Source: an uncultured Hungatella sp.
GTDB lineage: Bacteria > Bacillota > Clostridia > Lachnospirales > Lachnospiraceae
Assembly: GCA_910586845.1 (NCBI GenBank)
Contig: CAJUJV010000014.1
Span: forward strand, 1,908 to 15,614
Reading direction: 5' to 3'
DNA: 13,707 nt
A program made the translations under genes and the position numbers. Shown in pieces: positions 8,373 to 13,707 of this stretch (the first letter of the stretch is position 1; the number at the start of each line of letters is the position of its first letter). The notes beneath the pieces were generated by a model, which was not told the origin of the DNA, did not search any database, and saw nothing but the letters and a program-made list of their open reading frames with translations.

Positions 8373-8401
8373 ATTTTATTACAAAATTCTGTTTCTTTCA
8401 A
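8373..8401 (-). promoter_or_regulatory. Sigma-A type promoter of the RyR two-gene operon
   Basis: On the minus strand TTGAAA (8396-8401) and TAAAAT (8373-8378) are separated by exactly 17 bases. Each has at most two mismatches to consensus. The predicted start near 8366 leaves a leader of about 23 bases with a purine-rich ribosome binding site. The promoter lies just past the terminator of the hexitol operon, so this pair of genes looks independently transcribed. Confidence 0.55.
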
Positions 8402-8447
8402 CAAAATACTTGGAATTCTGCACAAATCCCTATCAAAAGAACCGGAA

Positions 8448-8477
8448 AAAAGCAGATCCTTTACAGAATCTGCTTTT
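8448..8477 (-). terminator. Intrinsic terminator of the hexitol operon
   Basis: A perfect 10-base inverted repeat AAAAGCAGAT / ATCTGCTTTT has a 10-base loop. It lies 29 bases after the permease stop codon. On the minus strand the stem ends in a run of six T, as expected for rho-independent termination. Confidence 0.8.
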
Positions 8478-8505
8478 CCTGACTATTTTTGTTTTTATCA
8501 GTCTT

Positions 8506-10368
8506 TCAGGACAGCTGCCCCAGCACCCACTCCACGTCGTCGGTGGTCTTTAGAGTCTCCAGAAGGGCCGCATCCTCCAGAAGGGTACAGAGCTTGCTCA
8601 GAAGATCCAGGTGCTCGTCGCCGATGCCGGCGATGCCGAAGACCAGGTAGGCTTTCTCCGCCCCAAAGTCCACGCCCCCGGGATACTGGAAGCACACGAT
8701 TCCCGTCTTCTTCACCGTGCCCTTGGCCTGGGTGGTACCATGGGGGATAGCCACTCCCATGCCGATGTAGGTAGACACCAGTTTCTCCCTCTCCTGCATG
8801 GCGTCGATATAAGTCTCGTCTACATAGCCCAGCTTCACCAGCATCTCGCCCGCTGCCTGGATAGCCTCCTCCTTTGTCACCGGTTTCTGCCCCAGGTGGA
8901 TCCCCTCCCGGATGATGACCTGCTTTTTGATGGGCACATCGGGGATGACGATGTCCGTGTTCTCCCCTGCCGGAACCGCCGGAGCGTCCCCTGTAGTCAG
9001 CTGTACATAGAGGGCGTCAAGGGCCGGGTCTGCCAGGAAATTGCCGATGGTAATCAGCTGGGCCTGAGGGGCGGACTTTCTGGCCCTGTCCGCCAGGGTG
9101 GTCTGGACCACGGCGATGTCGCAGTCGCCGGGGATATTGTCAACGGATGTATTGCTCACCGAGATGTCAGGGCGGTTGGCTTTGATCCGGTTGCGGAACT
9201 TGGTAGCTCCCATGGCGGAAGAGCCCATGCCTGCGTCGCAGGCGAAGATGATCTTCCGGATCTGGGAGGATTTCTCGATGGTTCCCGGAACCGCGGGAGT
9301 TCCCTTGGCCTGAGCCTTCATGGCCGCCATCTCCTTCTGGGCATCCTCAAGGCTCCTGCTTCCCGCCATCTTCACCAGCGCGGAAGCCACGGCGAAGGAA
9401 ATCCCTGCGGAAAGAGCCACGCCTATGAGGACCTTGAACATATCCGGTCCCGGGGTCATCATCAGATAGGCGATGATGGAGCCCGGGGAGGCCGGTCCCA
9501 CCAGACCGCATCCCGTCATGTTGAACCAGAAGATGGCCGCGATATTTCCCAGGATGGGGGCGATGATCACCAGAGGATTCATCAGGATATAGGGGAAATA
9601 GATCTCATGGATGCCGCCCAGCAGGTGGATGATCACAGCGCCGGGAGCGGAATCCTTTGTGGCCTTATCCTTGCAAAAGAACATATAAGCCAGCAGCACG
9701 CCAAGGCCCGGGCCCGGGTTGGGTTCCAGCATGTACATGATGGATTTCCCCGTCTGAGCGGCCTGGGCCGTCGCGATGGGGGTGAAGATGCCGTGGTTGA
9801 TGGCGTTGTTTAAAAACAGCACCTTCGCTGGCTCGATGAACACGGCTACCAGCGGAAGCAGTTCATTCTGAACCAGGGCGTTGACGCCTGCTGACAGGAG
9901 CTGGAGAATCCCGCTCATCACCGGGCCGATGACTACATAGCCCAGCATGGCCAGGATCATACCCAGGATACCTGCCGAAAAGTTGTTGATGAGCATCTCA
10001 AAGCCAGCGGGCATGTGGCCGTCCATGGCCTCGTCGAACTTTTTGACGCACAGGCCTGCCAGCGGACCCATGACCATGGCCGCCATCAGCATGGTGATAT
10101 CGGTGTTACTCATAATAGCGCCAATCACCGCGATGGCGCCTACCACCCGCCCTCTGTCGCCGCCGATCATCCTGCCTCCGGTGGAAGCGATGAGGATCGG
10201 GATCAAATAGGTAAGCATGGGACCTACCATGCTGTTGAATCCTTTGTTGGGTATCCACCCGGTATCAATAAACAGCGCTGCCAGAAAACCAAAGGCGATC
10301 AGGGCACCGATGTTGGGCATGACCATTGCCGATAAAAATTTTCCAAATTTCTGTACTTTATTTTTCAA
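8506..10368 (-). CDS. mtlA: Mannitol-type PTS permease, EIICBA in one chain
   Basis: This 620-residue membrane permease imports and phosphorylates a hexitol with phosphate from HPr. The EIIC membrane part (about 1-340) contains the mannitol-family motifs NNAINHGIF (187-195) and GGIHEIYFPY (251-260). The EIIB part has the phosphocysteine loop ACDAGMGSSAMGA with Cys377. The EIIA part (about 480-620) has AIPHGT with phosphohistidine His543. The length and domain order match full-length MtlA of enteric bacteria. The start is TTG at 10368, with AGGAGG seven bases before it; no ATG fits better. It is the last gene of the operon, 44 bases after the repressor and just before a terminator. Family membership points to mannitol, but the neighbouring genes are not the usual mtlD/mtlF set, so another hexitol is possible. 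Confidence 0.92.
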   Translation of the reverse strand: MKNKVQKFGKFLSAMVMPNIGALIAFGFLAALFIDTGWIPNKGFNSMVGPMLTYLIPILIASTGGRMIGGDRGRVVGAIAVIGAIMSNTDITMLMAAMVMGPLAGLCVKKFDEAMDGHMPAGFEMLINNFSAGILGMILAMLGYVVIGPVMSGILQLLSAGVNALVQNELLPLVAVFIEPAKVLFLNNAINHGIFTPIATAQAAQTGKSIMYMLEPNPGPGLGVLLAYMFFCKDKATKDSAPGAVIIHLLGGIHEIYFPYILMNPLVIIAPILGNIAAIFWFNMTGCGLVGPASPGSIIAYLMMTPGPDMFKVLIGVALSAGISFAVASALVKMAGSRSLEDAQKEMAAMKAQAKGTPAVPGTIEKSSQIRKIIFACDAGMGSSAMGATKFRNRIKANRPDISVSNTSVDNIPGDCDIAVVQTTLADRARKSAPQAQLITIGNFLADPALDALYVQLTTGDAPAVPAGENTDIVIPDVPIKKQVIIREGIHLGQKPVTKEEAIQAAGEMLVKLGYVDETYIDAMQEREKLVSTYIGMGVAIPHGTTQAKGTVKKTGIVCFQYPGGVDFGAEKAYLVFGIAGIGDEHLDLLSKLCTLLEDAALLETLKTTDDVEWVLGQLS

Positions 10369-10412
10369 GACAGTCCCTCCTCAACACAGACAGAGAGCGG
10401 GGAACCGATCCA

Positions 10413-11180
10413 TTACAAAACTGTCACATTATTTTTTTCGCATTCTTCAAGAAATGCCTCCGGAAGACCTCCGTCAGAGATCACCATGTCGATCTTATCC
10501 AGCCCGCAGACGCCGAAGGTGCTGAACACCCCGATCTTAGAGGAATCCATGAGCACGATGGTCTGCTCCGACTGGTTTATGGCGGTCTGCTTCAGGATCG
10601 CCTCGTCATTGCTTCCGCAGGTAAATCCTGCCCTTAAGCTGTAGCCGGTCACTCCCAGAAAGGTCTGGGAAAAATTGATCCGCTCCAGCTCTCTCACCGC
10701 CGAGATTCCGCAGACGCTCTGGCTGTAGCGGTTCAAGGTCCCCCCCGGTATCATCACGGTCGGTTTTGACAGGTTCGCCAACTCCGTGGCGCAGCTCAGT
10801 CCCGTGGTGCAGATCAGATTCGACTGATCCGGAAACTGACGGGCAAGCAGGGTTGTTGTGCTCCCGGAGTCCACAAAAATTGTAGTGTCCGGCCTTATGA
10901 GAGCGAGGGCTTTTTCCGCGATCTTCTGCTTTTCGGCGATATTGCGGACAGAGCGGTTGCTTAAGTAGTCGTCCGTACCGATGACCACCTGGACAGACTT
11001 GGCCCCGCCGTGGATCCGCACGATCCTTCTGGCCTCGTCAAGAAGCTTTAAGTCTGTCCTGAGAGTCATCTCCGACACATTGGGAAAGGCATCTTTTATC
11101 TGGGAAAAAGTGACGGTTCCATGTTCATTGATCAGTTCCACTATCGCGTTTCTCCGTGTTTCCATTGAATCCAAAATCAT
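10413..11180 (-). CDS. DeoR-family transcriptional repressor of the hexitol operon
   Basis: This 255-residue protein has a DeoR-type helix-turn-helix at about 8-60 (FSQIKDAF, VSEMTLRTDL, RIHGGA) and a sugar-phosphate sensing domain with DSGSTT (104-109), TTGL (125-128) and DSSK (212-215). DeoR regulators usually release DNA when they bind a phosphorylated sugar intermediate. The gene lies inside the operon, between the dehydrogenase and the permease, so it probably controls its own expression. Start choice is unsettled: the ATG at 11180 directly abuts the GGGAGG ribosome site with no spacer, a TTG at 11174 has six bases, and an ATG at 11165 has fifteen. The TTG is physically the best placed. 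The ribosome site is also inside a hairpin (11182-11213). Confidence 0.9.
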   Translation of the reverse strand: MILDSMETRRNAIVELINEHGTVTFSQIKDAFPNVSEMTLRTDLKLLDEARRIVRIHGGAKSVQVVIGTDDYLSNRSVRNIAEKQKIAEKALALIRPDTTIFVDSGSTTTLLARQFPDQSNLICTTGLSCATELANLSKPTVMIPGGTLNRYSQSVCGISAVRELERINFSQTFLGVTGYSLRAGFTCGSNDEAILKQTAINQSEQTIVLMDSSKIGVFSTFGVCGLDKIDMVISDGGLPEAFLEECEKNNVTVL

Positions 11181-11181
11181 C

Positions 11182-11222
11182 CTCCCGTCCGCGCCAGAAC
11201 CCGGGGACGGGAGTCGTGGCGC
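11182..11222 (-). promoter_or_regulatory. Intercistronic RNA hairpins covering the repressor ribosome binding site
   Basis: In the minus-strand transcript CUCCCGUCC (11213-11205) pairs perfectly over nine bases with GGACGGGAG (11190-11182), which contains most of the Shine-Dalgarno sequence of the DeoR gene. A second stem, GCGCCA (11222-11217) with UGGCGC (11196-11191), interleaves with the first, so the two cannot form as simple nested hairpins. The pairings are direct observation. A regulatory role is inference. Confidence 0.5.
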
Positions 11223-11226
11223 TGAA

Positions 11227-12495
11227 TTATTTTTCTATAAAATTGGCCAGCAGATACTCTTCTGCCTCCGGACACCACAGGCCCTTGTGAGCGTCAACGA
11301 TGTCCGCCAGCTCCACCAGACGGTGATCGCCATTCTCCTCGCCTTTTGCCCGCAGATCCGTCAGGGCCGTGAGGGGCATGGAAAGCCATGTGTAGATCAG
11401 CTTTTTGCCGCCGGGAATCTTCGGCAGATTCAGGGTAGTCTCGGCAACCGCGTCCAGACCTCCGATGTGTGTCACCATCACTGCCGGGTCGATCCTCTTG
11501 GCGGCTGTCAGCTCCAGAGACTCGATCATGTCAGCGGTGTTGCCGCCTGTAGTCCCCATGACATGGGTAGAGTTATAATGTACGTCATAAAAATTAATAG
11601 TCGCGCTGAATTTGTTGTCTGTCGGGCCGGCGAAAAAGTTAAGGCAGCCGTCTCTTCCCAGGATATCGCTGGACTGTTTGACCACCGCTGCCACCGGAGC
11701 GTAGCAGAGCACATCGTCGTAACCGGTTCCTCCGGAGATCTTCAAAAGCTCCGCCACCGGGTCCTCCAGTTTTCCTGTGTTGACAAAATGGACCTCAATG
11801 CCTTCTTTGGCGTACTCTTTTGGCGGGAACAGCTGGGCCGCTCTGTCAAGACGGTCCTGGGCCAGGTCCGTGACCACCACCAGAGACGGTCTCACATCCC
11901 GGTGGAGAGCATAGGTCAGAGCCCCCAGGCCCATGGGGCCGGCCCCTGCCATGATGGCCAGCTTTCCGTTTTCACGGATTCCCATCTGGTGGGTGTACAC
12001 GCCCATCTGTGTGTGGTAAGCAGCGTTAAACGCGCCGATGCTGCAGGACATGGGCTCTGCCAGAGAGGCCTCGTAGTAGGCCCGCCCCTTGTATTCCAGA
12101 AGGCAGCCTAACTCCATGACCTCCGCCGGGATGACGCAGTAGGTGGTGTCCCCGCCGAAAAATTCGTAGGAATATCCGGGGCTCCACATGGTTCCCTTGT
12201 AGTTGAGGGCCGGCTGTAAGGTAAACTTCATGCCGGGCTTAAAGGTATCCTGATGGTTCTTTCCCACCTTCACGATATCCCCCGCGAACTCGTGTCCCAT
12301 GATGGCCGGGTGCTCCGCCACGTCGTCGTGAACCCTCTTGTGATTCTCACCCAGGATGGCGCACTTGTATGTAGACATACAGATGCTGTCAGAAACCACC
12401 TTCACCAGAATCTCGTCATCAGTGATCTCAGGAAGCTCAAACTCCTCCAGTCTCAAATCATTTGCTCCGTGCAGTCTCACGCCTTTTGCTTTCAT
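11227..12495 (-). CDS. Zinc-dependent sugar-phosphate dehydrogenase, SorE-like
   Basis: This 422-residue medium-chain dehydrogenase has catalytic zinc ligands Cys39, His68-Glu69 (GHEF) and Glu147 (AEPMS). Its NAD-binding motif is AGAGPMGLGA (183-192), with Asp210 after the second strand favouring NAD over NADP. The four-cysteine structural zinc loop of classical alcohol dehydrogenases is absent. Its length and overall pattern resemble L-sorbose-1-phosphate reductase (SorE), which interconverts L-sorbose 1-phosphate and D-glucitol 6-phosphate. In this operon it most likely oxidises the hexitol phosphate made by the permease. AAAGGAG lies eight bases before the ATG. It is 37 bases after the kinase gene and 46 bases before the repressor. 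The exact substrate is not fixed by the sequence; galactitol-1-phosphate dehydrogenase is an alternative. Confidence 0.85.
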   Translation of the reverse strand: MKAKGVRLHGANDLRLEEFELPEITDDEILVKVVSDSICMSTYKCAILGENHKRVHDDVAEHPAIMGHEFAGDIVKVGKNHQDTFKPGMKFTLQPALNYKGTMWSPGYSYEFFGGDTTYCVIPAEVMELGCLLEYKGRAYYEASLAEPMSCSIGAFNAAYHTQMGVYTHQMGIRENGKLAIMAGAGPMGLGALTYALHRDVRPSLVVVTDLAQDRLDRAAQLFPPKEYAKEGIEVHFVNTGKLEDPVAELLKISGGTGYDDVLCYAPVAAVVKQSSDILGRDGCLNFFAGPTDNKFSATINFYDVHYNSTHVMGTTGGNTADMIESLELTAAKRIDPAVMVTHIGGLDAVAETTLNLPKIPGGKKLIYTWLSMPLTALTDLRAKGEENGDHRLVELADIVDAHKGLWCPEAEEYLLANFIEK

Positions 12496-12532
12496 AATAA
12501 ATACTCCTTTCTTATAATAAACCTTATTTTAA

Positions 12533-13474
12533 TCAACTACAAGCGATAAAATGAAACACTACTTTTGGAATCAGTTCTTTTATGACATCATACTCTGCCG
12601 CCTGGGTCCCGCTGCACATCACATTGGCCGCTCCCGTGGCTGTGGACAGCCTAACCGTATCTTCTAAGTCCATGGCTCTTTCCTCGGCTACTGCCAGGGC
12701 CGCCACCACGCTGTCTCCGGCGCCTACGGTGCTCCCCACAGGCACCTTTAAGCCTTCCGCGTATACCGTGGCTTGTCCTGTCACATAGAGGGCTCCTTCT
12801 TCTCCCAGGGAAATGACCACTTTCTCAATGCTATACTCTGCCATCAGCTTCCTGGCAGCCTCTTCCAGCTCCTCTCTGGTCTCCAGGATTCTCCCTACAA
12901 GCCGGGAGAGCTCATGGTTGTTAGGCTTTACCAAGTAGGGAGACGCCTTGAGACCCTCAGCCAGAAGCTCTCCGTCCGCATCCAGGATGACCTTGGTGCC
13001 GGCTTTCCGGAAGGCTTTCACCCAGGTTCCGTAGGTATCTTTCGGCGCTCCCTTGGGGAGGCTGCCGGAGAGAACCACAATGTCCCCTTCATTCACCCTC
13101 TCCAGCAGCCCTCTCAGAAGGTTCTCCAAAACTTCTTCTGTGACCGTGAGGCCCGGCTCGTTGATGTCCGTGTTGGTATGCCCTGCCGGGTCCACCACTT
13201 TCAGGTTTGTCCTGGTCTCCCCTTCCGCGAAAGTAAAGCAGGTCTCCAGCCTCATCTCTTTAAGCGCCGCCAGAATCCATTCTCCTGTGGAGCCTCCCAG
13301 AATCCCGGCAGCTATGCTCTTCCCCTCAAGTTTTTGGATGACTTTGGAGACATTGATGCCCTTTCCTCCCGGATCTGTTCTCATGGCGGTGATCCGATTG
13401 ACGCTGTCCACAGCGAAATCCCGGATTTCCACCGTCTTGTCCAGAGCCGGATTCAGTGTTACGGTGTAGATCAT
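12533..13474 (-). CDS. fruK: PfkB-family sugar-phosphate kinase, 1-phosphofructokinase type
   Basis: This 313-residue cytosolic kinase opens with MIYTVTLNPALDKTVEI, typical of the FruK/LacC branch. It has the first PfkB signature GGKGINVSKVI (36-46), the phosphate-contacting TRTNLKVVD (87-95), KPNNHEL (183-189), and the second signature GSTVGAGDSVVAAL (247-260) with catalytic base Asp254. FruK makes fructose 1,6-bisphosphate from fructose 1-phosphate; LacC-type relatives use tagatose 6-phosphate. FruK fits the dehydrogenase next door better if that enzyme yields a ketose 1-phosphate. The gene is first in the operon, with GGAGG six bases before its ATG. The last ten residues (VFHFIACS) are unusual and hydrophobic compared with the family but do not touch the catalytic core. 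Confidence 0.88.
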   Translation of the reverse strand: MIYTVTLNPALDKTVEIRDFAVDSVNRITAMRTDPGGKGINVSKVIQKLEGKSIAAGILGGSTGEWILAALKEMRLETCFTFAEGETRTNLKVVDPAGHTNTDINEPGLTVTEEVLENLLRGLLERVNEGDIVVLSGSLPKGAPKDTYGTWVKAFRKAGTKVILDADGELLAEGLKASPYLVKPNNHELSRLVGRILETREELEEAARKLMAEYSIEKVVISLGEEGALYVTGQATVYAEGLKVPVGSTVGAGDSVVAALAVAEERAMDLEDTVRLSTATGAANVMCSGTQAAEYDVIKELIPKVVFHFIACS

Positions 13475-13497
13475 TGTACCCCTCCTTCTCTCGTTTC

Positions 13498-13584
13498 TGT
13501 TGAAATAACAGTTGTTTATTTTTGTTTCAACATCTATGACCCTATAATAACAGGTGTTTTCCCCTTTGTCAACTGTTATTTCAA
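13498..13584. repeat. Three operator-like copies around the hexitol promoter
   Basis: TTGAAATAACAGTTG (13500-13514) and its exact reverse complement (13570-13584) form a perfect 15-base inverted repeat. A third, imperfect copy AATAACAGGTGTTT (13546-13559) lies between them, in the same direction as the first and 42 bases away, about four helical turns. TGTTGAAA (13498-13505) also pairs with TTTCAACA (13525-13532). One copy overlaps the -35 box, one overlaps the -10 and spacer, and one lies in the leader. This placement suits repression by the operon's DeoR protein, which is inferred. Confidence 0.7.
13544..13572 (-). promoter_or_regulatory. Strong sigma-A promoter of the hexitol operon
   Basis: On the minus strand a perfect TTGACA (13567-13572) and TATTAT (13544-13549, one mismatch) are separated by 17 bases. 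The transcript would start near 13537, giving a leader of about 60 bases before the kinase. Operator-like repeats overlap both boxes. Confidence 0.8.
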
Positions 13585-13611
13585 AAATTATCGATTTGTT
13601 TTCGAAAGTTC

Positions 13612-13639
13612 TTGCACCTTTTGGAAATTTCTATATAAT
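13612..13639 (+). promoter_or_regulatory. Promoter of carB
   Basis: TTGCAC (13612-13617) and a perfect TATAAT (13634-13639) are 16 bases apart. The start would fall near 13646, so the leader is only about 25 bases and leaves no room for a pyrimidine attenuator. AAGGAGG (13656-13662) is eight bases before the ATG. It diverges from the hexitol promoter, with about 40 bases between the two -35 boxes. Confidence 0.65.
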
Positions 13640-13670
13640 AGAATGAGAAAAAAACAAGGAGGACAACCAA

Positions 13671-13707
13671 ATGCCAAAAAGAACTGACATTCACAAAGTG
13701 CTCATCA
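13671..13707 (+). CDS. carB: Carbamoyl-phosphate synthase large subunit, first 12 codons only
   Basis: The visible residues MPKRTDIHKVLI match the very conserved start of CarB, which ends in a nucleotide-binding strand just beyond the edge. CarB makes carbamoyl phosphate from bicarbonate, ATP and ammonia delivered by the glutaminase CarA, for pyrimidine and arginine synthesis. The ribosome site AAGGAGG is ideally spaced. The usual carA partner is not directly upstream: the space before the gene holds only its promoter and the divergent hexitol operon. Only a short piece is seen, so the call rests on the N-terminal signature and context. Confidence 0.8.
   Translation, partial: MPKRTDIHKVLI

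Noticed and set aside
8611..9813. Plus-strand open frame of 400 codons rich in His, Gly and Asp
   Set aside because: It is the shadow of the PTS permease gene; its composition is that of a reverse-strand artefact.
10981..12111. Plus-strand open frame of 376 codons
   Set aside because: It covers parts of the repressor and the dehydrogenase on the opposite strand and shows no family motif.
13596..13610. TTTTCGAAAG between the divergent promoters as a CcpA (cre) site
   Set aside because: Only the central part is palindromic and several consensus positions fail, so it is kept as an observation rather than a site.

Overview
The window looks like a chromosome segment of a Gram-positive anaerobe of the Clostridia, probably Lachnospiraceae. 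This is inferred from the moderate GC content, strong AGGAGG-type ribosome binding sites, sigma-A type promoters, a PTS hexitol operon with a DeoR regulator, and the style of the hybrid kinase. Ten of the eleven genes lie on the minus strand in three consecutive operons. Only the last gene, carB, is on the plus strand, and it runs off the right edge.

Region 1 (1-4313, read right to left) is a split phosphorelay. A promoter at 4285-4313 leads into a REC / HD-GYP / PAS / GGDEF response regulator, then a stand-alone HPt protein, then a membrane hybrid histidine kinase that continues past base 1. The three genes supply every step of a His-Asp-His-Asp relay, and the output protein carries both c-di-GMP degrading and c-di-GMP making domains.

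Region 2 (4376-8401) is a two-gene operon with its own promoter. The first gene encodes a membrane protein with two helices, tandem Rossmann/TrkA-N (RCK-like) domains and a C-terminal RyR-type domain. The second encodes a cytosolic HD-fold hydrolase-like protein that ends in the same RyR-type module. The genes overlap by 28 bases. This is the least described part of the window: it resembles a ligand-sensing membrane effector paired with an enzyme that could make or remove the ligand.

Region 3 (8448-13584) is a hexitol operon. From a strong promoter it reads a FruK-like PfkB kinase, a SorE-like zinc dehydrogenase, a DeoR repressor and a one-piece mannitol-type PTS permease (EIICBA), and it ends at an intrinsic terminator. 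Repeated operator-like elements lie on the promoter. A hairpin appears to bury the Shine-Dalgarno sequence of the repressor gene. The combination suggests entry of a hexitol as its 1-phosphate, oxidation to a ketose 1-phosphate and phosphorylation to the 1,6-bisphosphate.

Region 4 (13612-13707) is a divergent promoter and the first 12 codons of carB, the large subunit of carbamoyl-phosphate synthase. No carA lies directly upstream.

No RNA genes, CRISPR arrays, insertion sequences or integrase genes were seen.
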